Shown here: positions 34,861 through 47,335 of the stretch, piece after piece | Numbering within the stretch: the first letter of the stretch is position 1 | How the letters are laid out: each line of letters begins with the position of its first letter | From: Carya illinoinensis | Taxonomy: Eukaryota; Streptophyta; Magnoliopsida; Fagales; Juglandaceae | Assembly: GCF_018687715.1 (NCBI RefSeq) | Contig: NC_056762.1 | Location: 14,986,364 to 15,050,363, forward strand | Reading direction: 5' to 3' | DNA length: 64,000 nt | The notes under the pieces: generated by a model | Database searches by the model: none | Told to the model about the DNA's origin: nothing | Seen by the model: the letters and a program-made list of their open reading frames with translations, nothing else | Position numbers and translations under genes: made by a program

Positions 34861-37198
34861 TGTAACACCCCAGTCCAGGAGGAGCTGGAGAGTTCTTTCT
34901 TGTCACTTAACTCAAATTCCAACAAAACATTTACAAACTCCAATTCCTCAATGACATATAAATTTGTTGTTTTAAACCAACTATCTCAATATAATCAACC
35001 TCCCAAAACACCAAGCAATCATAACACAACAAAATTATTTAATAAAATTCATACATACTCATAGAAACTTCTAAGCTTAACGTCCCACTATACTTAAATC
35101 ATTTCACTCATATTCCATAATCTTCATCCTCAGTTGAAATATTCAAATTATCTGAAAAATATTGTAAAAATAAGGAGTGAGTTATCAACAACTTACTAAG
35201 TAGAGAACATATACTAGTATATAAACATGAGCCTTTTCAAAAAATTAAGAATGCAAAAACAAAGCATTTCATTTCAATATGCAAATCTCAAAAACATGTT
35301 ATTAAAACATCATAGCAACATTTCAACATGTTCATATTCAAAAATATCCTTTAGCATAACATGACAGAACATCATTATCATATCATATTATATTATGTCA
35401 TATTATATCAGAATAGAGACCATGTTTAACCCCCATGGTAGGGTTGTGCATTCTGCAGAAAGCCAAGCATAACATAAATCACCATGACACCAAAGCGATT
35501 GCACTCAATTTAATACAGACTACTATTACATCCCGTGGCGAGGCCAAAGACCACTATTATGTTATGTGGTAAGGTCAAATGTCATTATTATATCCCGTGA
35601 TTGGGCCAGAGATCACTATTATATCTCATGACAGGGTCAGAGATCACTACTATGTCCAGTGACATTGCTAGAGATCACTATTATCACCCGTGACAGGGCC
35701 AGATGCCACTATTATCACCCGTAGCAGGGTCATATATCAGAGCAAAATAAAATCAAAATCATCAACTCATAACTAGAAATAGAATCGAATATAGAATCAG
35801 AAAGTTATGCCAAAAGTCTTTCAGATTCATATCATATAAAACATACTACTGAACATATTCATATCATTTTCACATAGTCAAAACAGATTCAGAATGTATT
35901 CATTATACATGTACAAAAATTTTCAAAATTCATGTTTGATCTTTTTGTAGACGAACATGTAAAAGTATTACTCATGTCTACATTGGTCATATCAGAAAAT
36001 ATTTTTCTCTTTCATACAGATTTCATGAGTAATGCAGAAACATATAACTGAGGTTATTTTCATATTTTCTTTTCAAATCATATCATGCACATTTTCAAAA
36101 CCAACCTCAGTTCATTTTCTTTTTATGCAAAGTCTAGCATAGAAACCCCACTTACTAGTACTTCTTAACTTCTCTAAATTTCCTCATAACAATACTAAGC
36201 GAAATCAATTGTTTCCTATAGGAAAGTCATGTAACCAGAGTAAATTTTAATTGAACACGTACTTTGTAATTGCACCTGAAATACTTAAATAGCCTATTTT
36301 AATCCCTTAAAACCTAAAATTCTTTTAACCCTAAAATACCATCACTTCCCAAATTCATTAATATCCACTTAATTAATTTCTTTGACTAAGACATTAAACT
36401 CTAAATTATTTACTACTAAACTCTAACTATAAAAATTGTATCCTAGATAATATAATTTATATCAAACTCTATTAAAGTAAACAACAAGATTTCATTTAAT
36501 AAAAATAGAATAAATCAGATTTAAAGCATTCAAAATAAAATTCTACAGTTACTATTTACTGCTGAAATTAAATTATAAAAATTAATACTTAACAACATAA
36601 TTCAAATCCTTTAAATATTTTCAGTAAAAAATGAAGTTTTTGAACTATTATTAATTAAAACAAAGTTACAAAGCCCACTTAAAAATTAAGCCCAATCAAC
36701 TTACGGATTGTATCAACTTACGGATTGTAACAGTTATTGTAACCAAAAGATATTATTAGACCCAAGATGATTTTGAACCGACGTCCAACTAAATAACATA
36801 CATGTCTAACTTCTTAATCATTTAACATGATCTAACTCCAATTACGTAAACAAAAACCCATGTGAGCCCAAGCCCAATTGCAATATTAAGGGCATAAACG
36901 TAATATCAATTCAAAGCTCCCCCCTTCACCAATGATATAAAGAATAAATTTCCATTTGGTAAAAAAAATTCCGCTAAGCAGAGAGGAGCCAATGCAATGG
37001 ATCCTTTCCAAGGGGCTACGTGTGATGGGAGGCTGGGTGAATCTCGACAGTGGCGCAACTGGGTTCAACAATGGATATACTTCTAAGAGAGAGAAAGCCA
37101 GAGCGAGAGCATAGCATGAATGGAAGAGAGACGGAGAGAGTCGGTTGTGGACTTATCGAGAGGATAACGATGGACTTGAGGTGGTTGGCAGTTTTTGT
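34861..37198. repeat. Dispersed LTR-like repeat, copy B, and its right extension
   Basis: From TGTAACACCCCAGTCC (34861) to about 36230 it aligns with copy A. After GGAAAGTCATG it continues into sequence absent from copy A. At about 36930-36960 the minus strand reads CTTTATATCATTGG, a possible TATA box, which would fit an antisense LTR. The left end has the TGTAAC...CCCC form of a Ty3 LTR read backward. The right end is not found; it may lie beyond the solo LTR inserted at 37199. No gene is seen. Confidence 0.6.
35521..35740. repeat. 31-bp tandem array, about 7 units (copy B)
   Basis: Same unit as at 6952-7200 (CTATTATATCTCATGACAGG then GTCAGAGATCA). Unit-to-unit differences do not match one-to-one between the two copies. 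Confidence 0.8.
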
Positions 37199-39704
37199 TG
37201 TGATAGTACTCCTTTTTATATGTATTTTAATTGAATGATTATTATAATTAGTAGTTCTCTTATTTTAAATTTAACGTGTTAATCGTTGGACTATTTTATG
37301 ATTTTTAAGTTGTGAAATTTAAATAATGTGCTTTCTTGATATTAATTATTATTTAGTATTTAAATTGCTCTCTAGTTTAAATTATTTTATTTTTGGGTTT
37401 TAATAATTTTATTTTATTAAAATTTAATTTTAGTGTTTTTATTTGTTTTTTATATATTTTTATTGTGCATTTTTATTTCTTGGACCTTTATTTTTCAGAT
37501 TGGGCTTGTTTTTAGGGTGTTTTTTCTTCCGTTTTGGGCCCAGCCCAGTCGATTTTGGAAGCCCAACCCGCTGCCTTCAGCACAGCCCTCTCTTTTTCCC
37601 TCAAATGACACCGTTTGCTCCAACCTGAGGTCTTCTTCAATTTCATTTTTTCTTCTACCTCCAGCTGCACGCCCTTGCCCATTTCTTCTTCATTTTATTT
37701 CCTCTTCTTCTTCTCATGCCGACTACTCTTTCTCCTTCTTCATTTTCATTTCTTTTCTTTCCTTTATTTTTTCTGTGGGTTGCTGTCTGCTGCATTTCTT
37801 CTTCTTCATTTTTGGTTTCATCTTTTCATCTGCAAATCTGGGTTGTGTCACATCACCTGGGTTCCTTTTTCGTCTAGTATTGTTTTCCATTTTAGCCTTT
37901 TGATTTTTCGGTTTATTTGCTATTGACCGTGCCTTCCTCTTCTTTCCTCTAGCATTTTGTCTCATTTATTTTCTCCATTTGCAAGTCTGTCCGTGCACCT
38001 CCATGCTCGTCAATCTCTCGATCTTTCCTTGGTATTTTTGGGTGCTATGCTTGTGAAAAATCCCCTTGCATTTTTAGTTGTTCTTAGCTCCATTTTCGTG
38101 CCTTGTTTTTCCTACCCTTTGGCTCCTTTCTGTGCTCTATTTTTAGCCTAAAATCGTGAGCTTCATGTTGGTTGCTTGGTTATCTTTCCTCATGCCGTGA
38201 GCCTCATCTTTACCTCTTGTAAATCAGTTCCATTTCCTTCAAATTTCACTTTAAATTTTCTTATTTTCAAAATCCACTTTTAGTTCCAAAAATTGTAATT
38301 TTTGGTGATTTATTTTCGAGCTAGCTCTTGGGCGTTAAATTAGTGCGTGATCTTTCAGATATTGCCTTAAAGCACTGTAAGTATTTTTCAAATAACCTTT
38401 TGAGATTTAAATATATTTTACATTAACAAATCTTTGTGATCTGATTGGTTATGCCTAACTGAGTTCAAGAAGTTTGGGGGTCAGTTGGATTAGATAACGG
38501 AGTTGTTTGTATGATTGGTTGATGTTGGGATTTGTTGGTTGTTGGATATTTATTTTGTGTCATACATTGCATAAGTGCACGCATGTTCATGTTTGTAACT
38601 AAAAAGTGGGTTTTCACATAATTACATGCATGTACACATGTTGAAAATGAAAACAGAGTTTTCATGTGTAAAATAGTTTTCGGGTGTATGTGTATCACGA
38701 CCCCAAGCTGAGATTGGACATTACTTCAGTGGAGCTCATCTGGTTACTCGGGAGCAGAATATACTGAATAACCTCCCCTAGGTTGTCGTTGGGCGACAAC
38801 GGCATTGGATGAAATGGTAACGCTCTTGTGTAAAATTCGTGGCCCCTCTGCTGGCGGGAGCTAGAGGATGCTTGGCCACGAACTCGTTGGGCGCAAAACT
38901 GGGCATCGCTCGTTATGAAGTCACACGTACGATCGTTACCCGTGATGTGGTAAAGGGAGCCAGGGTGTGTTGATGGTCCCTAATGAAGATCATGGTGTAT
39001 ACGATTAAAATTGGATATGTGGGCCATTTTCTAGGAAAATGGCCATATTTGATTAATGGATATATGTGGGTCATTTTCCCGAAAAATGGCAGGATTTGAT
39101 TAATGGTGAATTTTATGTTCGGCCATTTTCTGGAAAAATGGCAGGAAATGTTTTAATGAAATGTTTTGGACCAAAATAGGATTTTGGTGTGTGCTGAAAA
39201 ATAACTGTTTTTGGAAAAGGATAATTTTGGAGTCTCATGCATATTTCATCTATGCATGCATAATTGTTGTTGCATGAATATATTTTTATCTCTTGGATTG
39301 TTTGGATTATTACTTACCTATGGTATCGTTTCTTAGTATCGTAAATTTTGATACAGGTGATGAGGAGGTTGAGTCTGAGAATGCGGCTCCGCCGGAGGAG
39401 TGATTGGGTGCCACTTGCTCTTTTATTGGGAAGTGTTTTCCCACTTTTGAATTATGTAGTTTTGTTTATATTATGTTTTACTGGATAACTGTAGTAATTT
39501 TTGATACGTTTGTATTTAAGCGAACTTGTATTTAACAATTCTGGTAGTTAGTTGTTTGACTTAACTTATCCGCTGCATCTTTTGTCTTACACGTGTTGCA
39601 TGTTCACACACGTAGCACTTATCATTAGGGTGTGTAACCCATGTTGTCATCATTCCGATATCACGATTTCCACGTGCATGTATGTGGGAGTTGGGGGCGT
39701 TACA
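37199..39704 (+). mobile_element. Solo Ty3/gypsy LTR with intact target duplication
   Basis: It starts TGTGATAGTACTCC and ends GTTGGGGGCGTTACA. TTTGT at 37194-37198 is repeated exactly at 39705-39709. The sequence at 38730-38960 (TTACTCGGGAGCAGAATATA, CCTCCCCTAGG, GAGGATGCTTGGC, AACTGGGCATCGCTCGTT) is homologous to the reverse complement of the gypsy LTRs at 17590-17800 and 24620-24890, so it is a related family in the opposite orientation. No internal region or second LTR is present. This is the product expected from recombination between two LTRs. The Phe-rich ORFs at 37433-38151 lie in pyrimidine-rich LTR sequence and are not genes. Confidence 0.9.
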
Positions 39705-40760
39705 TTTGTGGCTCATCTGATTGGCGCCTATGTATATTACCTTGCTGTGGCTAGTGGCACCTAATGGAGTTGAGAGCAGGCAAAATGGGGTTGCTTTATT
39801 TCGGTGTGGTGAAACAAAGGACAATGGAGGTTGAGTGTGGTCTGGTGGTTTTCAGTGGCTGGGGCAATGGTGGTGTAGGGTACTTTTGTGGAAGATTTTG
39901 ACGTTGCACAGTGGTTGAGAGGAAAGAGGTTGCAACGTAGTGGCTTAAAACCATTAAACGTGTGTGGAGAGTGTCTGGATCAAGGGAACCGTGGGAGGAG
40001 GAGATATTTTTCAGGGTGGTTTATGGTGGCTGGCACAAGTCTGTGGGGAAAATCACGATGGCTAGGTTTGTTGGTATTGGGTCTTCAAGCGGTGACAACT
40101 GGTTGTTTGGTTTCGACGTGAGAGGGTGGAGTTTGATTATCCCTTGTAACCAAGGTTACTACCGATCGATGGATAGGCTGAGGTGGGGCTTGGGAAGCAA
40201 GATTCGCAGAGAAGAAGAGAGAGAGTTTGGCTGGAAGAAATGATTTCTAGAGGGCTGTTGGGAAAGAAGAAATAGAGAGGTAGAGGAAAAACAAGAAGAG
40301 AAACTGATAGAGGGAGAGGAAGAAACCAAGATGTGGAGAGAGAGAGCAAACTGAGAGAAAATCTAAGTGAGTAGGGCTTGGAGAGCAATTGTGGGGGAAT
40401 GAGAGAATTTGAAAGGGAGTTTGCGAGAGGTGAGGGAAAATAGAAACTAGAAGGAGAGAAAGTCGGAAGGGAGAAACTAACCTCTAGGAAACAATGTCGT
40501 TTCCTTCTCTAGCAAGTTGGACTTCACATGGCCTGGGTGTTGCATATTTATAGCAAGCCTATCTTGTGTGGAAGCTTCCTTTCCTCTTATTCAACTAGTG
40601 AAGTGTGCATTTAATGTAGGTGATTTTGCCGAATGGACTTAATGTAAGACATGGACAGGGTTGCAACCATGGTGAATGCTAATAGCTTAATCTAAGGCTA
40701 TCAGGCATGTGCTCTTAATCTTGCCTTCTTCTAATACCAGTGTTGCACTAACAGTATCTG
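39705..40760. other. Repeat-derived region, possible minus-strand LTR and leader
   Basis: Purine-rich on the plus strand (GAGAGAGA tracts at 40200-40470). On the minus strand it reads GCTTGCTATAAATATGC at about 40540-40560, a strong TATA-like box, with a CT-rich stretch downstream as in an element leader. It adjoins the minus-strand Ty3 fragment and may be its LTR, but I cannot fix either end. ORFs at 39888-40388 show no known domain. Confidence 0.4.
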
Positions 40761-40859
40761 GCGTGATTGACAAACTAATATAATTAGGGAATCTCCCTTG
40801 GCTTGGTCTGTCTCAAGAGTGGCTGCTTCGATAGGTAGACCTTTAGTTGCTCAAAGGCT

Positions 40860-43020
40860 TCTTCACATTCCTTGTCCCACTCTTAATTTTTCCATAACAT
40901 AAAAAATAGGGAGGCACTTATCAATCTCCTTTAATACAAACTAGTTGAGTGTTGCCACTTTGCTTGTTGAATTTTGCACTTCATATAGGTTCTTTGGCAA
41001 TTTCATGTTTATTATGGCATAGATCTTCTCTAGTTTTGCCTCGATTCTTCTTTTTGAGACTATAAATCCAAGAAGCTTCCCTGACTCTACATCGAAGATG
41101 CACTTTATCTGATTCATTTTTATACCATACTCTCCTAATACCGAGAACACCTCCCTTAAGCCACCCAGCTGTTTGTGGGTCTCATCGCTTTCCACGTGAA
41201 GGTCAACAACATATACCTCTATGTAGCACCCAAATTGCTTCTTAAACACTGGTTCACAAACCTTTGATAAGCCACCTAGCATTTTTCAGCTTGAAGAGCA
41301 TCACCCGATAACAGTACAAACCTCTGTCCATTGATTCTACCGTTAGATTAATATGCGATAAGGGAAAGCTATCATTTAGTAGGCTTTGTTCAAATCTGTA
41401 AAGTTTATGCACATTCTTTGCTTTTTGTTTGCTTTCTTTACCAACACTATATGTGACAACTATTTCATTTGCCTTCTTTACTTTGAGGGCTGCTTAGATT
41501 TGGTGTTTGATTATCACCATATGCCTAGCACATCCTCGTGACACCATGCGAGGAAGTCCCTATGTTCAACCAGCAACTGGATCAATTGCTCGCATAACTC
41601 TATAGGCATGCGAGTCCCAATCTTGGCAGTTGCCCCCCAAGTGGTTCTCCTATGGGTTTATTAGCTCTAAGTGTTCTGTAGCCTTTCCTTGTTTTAGGAT
41701 TTCTTGTCTCAGGTTTCCATTGTCTTATCAATTATTTCTAATGGTGGCGGTAGCTCTATTTGATCAACTATTTTCGCCTCACTCATCAATTGCATGTAAC
41801 ATTCTCTCATTAACACCTACTTCCCTACAACTTCTCCAACTTTGGCTTCTATAAGGAGTTTTATCTTAAGGTGGTATCTTGCCAACTACATATACTCCTT
41901 CGTACCTCACCCCTCCTCCTCCGAATCCTTCAAGAATGGTCTTAATCTTTCCAAACGGTGTCTACTACCCTTTGAGACTTTGTTGTGTAGGTGAGTTCTT
42001 ATATTAGTATGTCCCATTCCTCCTAGGGCTCTAACTTTCACCTCCTCGGTACTTCTTCTTGCATTCCTTTTCTCATTCCCTTGTTCCTACTCCTTGGGAA
42101 GGTTGCTTATCCGCAACAAAGTGCTCCAACTTCCCTTTTTAATGCATCTCCTCTATCCAATTCTTGAGGGCACAACAGTCCTCAGTGTAATGGCCCTACA
42201 TGCGATGGTAGATGCACAAGTCATTAATCCTAGTCATTTATGCCCATTTCACATCTCTTGTTTGCCTCCTCATCTTTTTATCAAGCTGCATATTCATGGT
42301 CACATGTGCACCTCTAACATTTCGAGTTAAAATCTAGACATTCTATCATGCTCATGGTCATTTCCTTTTTCATTCCACTTCCTTTCGTGTTTCGCACTCC
42401 TGTCATTCGCACATCTGGTGCCTTCTTTCTCTTCGCCTCCTCTACTTACTTCTTCCATGTGTTGGTAAGAGCTTTAGGCTATGTTTGGTTAGGGTCCACT
42501 ACTATTCAATATTTTATAATTAATTTTTATCTATTTTTCACAACTTTTTACTACTATTCACTACTATTCAATATGTTATCATTACTTTTTTACCACTTTG
42601 TCACTACTATTCACAGATCATTTCATATCACCTCACTATCCAAACATAGTCTTAAAGTGTCTGAATGCTCACAAATTCATCAACCCTATTCATGAACTCC
42701 TGTAGAGTCTTCGGTATCTTATGTGTCAATTCCAACTTGAACCTTGCCATATACTAAGTGAGAGACTGGTGTCCTAGTTCATCAAAACTCATGATTGTAC
42801 CTGGTCGTATTCTTTCAAACCATCCCCTAGTCGTTCCCTTTAAATGTCAAGGAAATGTACCGTAAGCAATTTCTGTTGAGAATCTGTGTTAGGTCATGTA
42901 CAATGCCTCCAAATGCTCTCTTAGATTCTTGGACCCGTCGTAAAGGTCCATCTATGGGACTTTGAACTTTTGATATAGTCGAACCATAATTATTTCCATG
43001 GTGTTTAGCAAGTTGGTGCT
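40860..43020 (-). pseudogene. Ty3/gypsy gag-pol remnant, Tat-like, heavily decayed
   Basis: Minus strand, right to left. Gag pieces lie at about 43010-42690 (M-D-L-Y-D-G-S-K-N-L-R-E-H-L, then L-K-G-T-T-R-G-W-F-E-R-I and P-G-T-I-M-S-F). The RT side begins at about 41600-41290 (L-V-E-H-R-D-F-L-A-W-C-H-E-D, F-T-D-L-N-K-A, F-P-L-S-H-I, C-Y-R-V-M). RT continues at 41282-40941 (V-F-K-K-Q-F-G, I-E-V-Y-V-V-D with the second catalytic Asp position altered, K-C-I-F-D-V-E-S-G-K-L-L-G-F-I-V-S-K-R). The wording resembles the Tat/RIRE2 lineage. Frameshifts and stops occur every 30-100 codons. Protease and integrase are not recognisable; 41660-42470 is too decayed to assign. Confidence 0.75.
42477..42651. 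mobile_element. Tourist-like MITE
   Basis: 175 bp bounded by GGCTATGTTTGG at 42477 and CCAAACATAGTC ending at 42651 (one mismatch as inverted repeats), flanked on both sides by TTA (42474-42476 and 42652-42654). The TTA target and GGCTATGTTTGG end are those of Tourist/PIF-Harbinger MITEs. Inside, CTACTATTCA repeats several times. It interrupts the region upstream of the Ty3 gag remnant. Confidence 0.85.
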
Positions 43021-43453
43021 ATTAAGCAAGTTATCCACCAAAGAGGATGTTCCCACCTTTCTAGCCATTCAAAATTCTCCTTCAACTACTTGAAGCTTTC
43101 ATATACATTCTTCATTTCTTCCCAATTCTTACTCAACCTCCCTTAGCTTTGTGACTCCATAACTCTCTATTGGTCGTGTCTATGGCTCCTACCTTCTTCT
43201 AGACAATTTTGATTGTATAACGTTTTGACTATATCTTGCGTGAGAAGTTTCATTTTCTCTTAATCAACAGGTAAAGTATTTAATATAGATCATTGCATCA
43301 AATGCATTTGATGTAGAAAGTGCAATGGATTTTAACGCTACTTATGTTAGGTAAGTAATCATGGCACGTCTCAGATTAATTTGTACTTATTGCACTCTTT
43401 TGTTGGGTCTAATTACCTATCCCATCATTCTCCACCTTCGTTCCCAAGTGGAT

Positions 43454-45788
43454 TGTAATGCCCTTGACTCCCTATTACCTAAGATAACGAGATGTTGGAC
43501 ATGGAACTCAGGGTCACACATCCCTTCGTAATAATATAAATGTGTGTACCTATCATGTTTCTATGTTAATGCCATAAGTTCCATTCCCAAAAACCAAGTT
43601 TTGATTGAGCCTCAAATATATTAACTGCACTTAAACTATTAGATAATCATAATCATAATCACCAACTATGATTATCTAATATAGCTCCTTTAAAGCATAA
43701 ATAAGTCTATAGACTAAATTGAGAATAAAAAAGAGATCTATTAAGAGAAAGATTTACTTGAGAGAGAATCTTTACAATTACATCCAATCACAGGCTACAT
43801 GAAAGTTGCCCATTTTTCATGGGGATTTACCTATCATATAGATGCACAAAGGAAGAGAATGAACTTCATATATCTCTTTTCTAGTCAATCTAAAAATTAA
43901 CTGGATTGGATGTTATTTTACTTTATCTTATTTTTGTGAAACTATTCCTCAAGCAAGGCAGCCGATAAGTCATATATCGTAAGTTTGTGTGAATAATGGA
44001 ATGGTAAGCATTACTCATTAGGAGACTTGTATTCATGTCTAGAGTTTTCGATATGTAGATAATGAGACATACAGCTGGTTATACTGCTTATTAATACTTG
44101 TATTAATGTTTAGAGTTTTCGATAAGTCATATGGCTTGTCATACCACCTATTATTTATAATTATTACTATTTTATTTATAATTTATATTACCTGGGATAC
44201 TTCTATCGTATTAGAGTCATTGGTTATTATATCAGTATTATATTATATTGTTGTTTTATTGTTCTATATATATATTGAATGTTAAATTTAATGATGAATT
44301 ATTATTATGCTCATAGTGTTGGTTTTCGTGATCTTTATGATTTAAAATGACTAGATTATAATTCAAGAATTGAATTAAATCATTTTATGGATAATTTAAA
44401 GGATATTAAAAGAAAACAACAATTAATGAAATGTGATAATGAATTAATGATGACTAAATATCATATATTTCCAAGTAGACAAGCTGTAATAGAGGAATGG
44501 GAAGATCATTGTGATTTCTTAACAGTAGAAATTAAAAGTATAAGAAACCATCTAAGTATCTTTGCTTTATATAAAAAAAAAAAATCACTAATACAGATTT
44601 TTAACAACGATAACCTATATTAAAAAAAATGAAATATATTGAGAGTCTTGTGTTGATAAGTTATGAAAATCAGTTGGTCAGCCCATTTATACAAAAGAGT
44701 TTTAAGCATGGACCCGGTGGTGTTCCCTCAAGATTTTGATCTACTTATTTCTTTTTAAATACAGGAAATCTTTGCCTCAAAAACCTATTTCAATGAATTC
44801 TTTATTCAAATTTGATGAATCTACCACTAGTATTCGCATAAAACTAGATAACATCAATCAAGAAGATTATAGTATAATAAATATAGAAAGAAATTCACAA
44901 GATTGAATAATTCTTAATGTTCTAAAAAATTAAATATACAAACAATCCACTTTTTCTTCTAAATTATAATATTTACTAATTATACTATTAAAACAGTAGA
45001 AAAATCATTAGTTTAAATAATGATTATGAATCATTACAATTATTAATAAAATCGGCTATTAAACATCATAAAGAGAAAAAAAATACTATAAATGATGATA
45101 TTTCTCCCTGTGTTATAATCTGTTCCTAGTAAGTTTGCTCAATATATGATTAAAATGGTTTATTGTTGTTAGTTTATATCATGAAAATGTAATGAGAGGC
45201 CATATTTAGGGTTCGGATTGCTTAACATGTTGTATGACCGAATCTTTTAAAGGATTAAGCCTATGAAATACTTGTTTTTCCACATCTATGTTTACTTGTA
45301 TTTTTTCAGCTACCTACGTATGTTCATTGATAAAGTTTTATTAAACACATTAGAAGATTTTAAGTTCATGAAAAGTTGGTGTAATGTGTATTTCAAGATT
45401 GTTAGGTCTTGGCCATAACCATAAACGAAAAGCTATCATTATGTGATTTAAGTTCTAAAGACATAAAACCAATTCTCATGCATGCTAGGGTTTATATGTT
45501 TCGGCCATAGCATAATACATGTGAAGTTTTAAATGTTTGTCTCTTGCTTGTCACTCGAATGCCTTAGAATTTATTATTAAGAACATGGACACATATTCAA
45601 ATATTTTCAAGCCGTAACGCAAAATGTATATGGTTGTGCATGATTTCTTGACATATGGTTATGCTTGAGCCTCAACATTTGTATGTGTCTCATGAAAGCA
45701 CAAAGTTTCAAGTCCATGTCACATGCATTGGGTTTGTGAGACTTTTCTATAAAAAAATTAAAAAAAAAAAAAAAGTCATTTAAAGTTT
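43454..45788. other. LTR-like start and A+T-rich region with unidentified coding remnants
   Basis: TGTAATGCCCTTGACTCC at 43454 resembles the antisense LTR ends at 6274 and 34861. After about 44250 the sequence becomes very A+T-rich with coding-like stretches (see 44300-44620). 44640-45130 has further short frames with stops. I cannot assign 43700-44250 or 45130-45788. Confidence 0.35.
44300..44623 (+). pseudogene. Unidentified A+T-rich ORF remnant
   Basis: An open stretch of 78 codons from ATG 44387 ends at TAA 44621-44623. The same frame extends upstream to about 44300 through one TAG/TGA-type stop near 44347 (A-H-S-V-G-F-R-D-L-Y-D-L-K). The protein is Lys-, Asp- and Ile-rich (D-I-K-R-K-Q-Q-L-M, then E-E-W-E-D-H-C-D-F-L). 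Codons are strongly A/T-ending, unlike the neighbouring elements. I do not recognise the family. An old insertion of an A+T-rich element or integrated plant pararetrovirus-like DNA is possible, but no diagnostic motif is seen. Confidence 0.3.
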
Positions 45789-47335
45789 TGTCACAACCCC
45801 AAATGTTAGGATGGGGTAATGTCATAGTGAAACACTCCTCTGTCCACTCAGGAGCGATTAAAATGGAGTGATAACCCTTTGGGTCAATGAAGTATTGTCG
45901 GCAGGCCTCGAATGGTTCTTAAAAGAAAAGGATATCGGAGCGGGGTTGCACTTAAAACTAGTGGCGGCCCTACGGTGAAGGCAAAAAGACAAGCTGCCAT
46001 AATAAGTATGATTAAGAGTAAGACGTAGTCACTTTAGTCAAATTGGGTCAACCGTTGATGCAGTAACTAATGGGGAACACACAATGCATAAGGGAGCCAT
46101 AAGGTATCCAATAATATGTTAAAGTCAAAGAATAAGATCTTGAGCTCTAAGACATGTTATGTTACATTATATGAACAAGAACTCGAGCTCATATGTATGT
46201 TTTAAATGTACATAAATGATATGATGAAAAGACATTTTATGAAAAATGTTATAAAAGTTCTGAAATAAGTTATGTTTTCAAAAGTCAAATGATTAAGTAA
46301 AAGTTCATGTTCATGCATTCATTTTGGTTTGTTATCAAAGAGGAAACAAGATCTAGATCTAATTGAACAACATTTATCAATGACAAAAATCATGGATCCT
46401 ATACCAAAATTTCCAACATCTTTGAACCTATTGACAGAAAATCACAAAATCTGTTTGGAAAACCCATTGACAGAGTCACAGAAATCACAAAATCTGTTTG
46501 GAGAACCCATGGACAGAAATCAAAAAATATGTTTCAAAAACCCATTGACAAGAATCACAAAATCTGTTTGGAAAGCCCATTGATAGAAATCACAACATCT
46601 TCAAAACCATTGACCGAATCCATTACCAAAATTTCCAACCATGTTCCAAAATCATCATACAAAATACCACACGAAAATCTCCAACCATGTTACACAATCC
46701 GTTGATTATGATTTTATAGCTTTAAGAATATGTAAATACCACACCGCACGATAATAAATGCTAAATCCTCAAGAAAATCTGTAGTTATGTCTAAAAAATT
46801 TGATTATGGTTCTATAATTTTAAGATTATGCAAATACCACACGAAAACACCATACAAAATAATCATACTAAAATTTGTACAGAATACGAATGACCCTCAA
46901 AGTAAATCTAAGATTTGAAAACATATCAAAAAGGAAGATGCTAGGGATGCCAAAACAAGAAGGAAACGACAACGAGTGACAATGGTTGCCAACAACAAGG
47001 GGCTATAGCTTGTGAAGACGGTATAGAGTGAGAGAGGGGCAACATGAGTGTCTGAGAGTGAGTGGGAGATGAATCGAGGAAATGAGGTCGTGGGAGGAGG
47101 GGTGTAACCCTAAGTCCCAACAAACAGCCAAACAGCGTCGTTTACTGATATAAAACAACACTGTTTTAATTAAATGTGTAGGTTGTGTGTCCACTTATGT
47201 GATTAAACGACATTGTTTAGGTGTTTTGGGCTTGGGATTTCATTTTGGCCTAATGGGTTTTGGGCATTTTGGACCTTTGGGGCCTTGGGCTAAACCCTAT
47301 TTTTTCTAAACGCTAAAACCAATTTCACATTACCC
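45789..47335. repeat. LTR-like sequence, minus orientation, with tandem array
   Basis: It begins TGTCACAACCCC at 45789, again the backward end of a Ty3-type LTR, followed by CTCAGGAGCG and GGCGGCCCTA stretches like the conserved part of other LTRs here. No partner LTR or coding region was found. A tandem array lies at 46429-46595. ORFs at 46941-47194 (minus) have no domain. Confidence 0.4.
46429..46595. repeat. Short tandem array, about 37-50 bp units
   Basis: About four units of ATCACAAAATCTGTTTGGA plus AAACCCATTGACAGA. The 84-codon ORF over it (46329-46583) repeats its own residues and is not a gene. Confidence 0.75.

Noticed and set aside
37050..37238. 61-codon ORF that would continue across the solo LTR target site into 39705-39763
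   Set aside because: The joined frame is short and has no recognisable domain, so I do not treat it as an interrupted gene.
37433..38151. Several long plus-strand ORFs rich in Phe, Leu and Ser
   Set aside because: They lie in a pyrimidine-rich part of the solo LTR, overlap in several frames and contain no domain.
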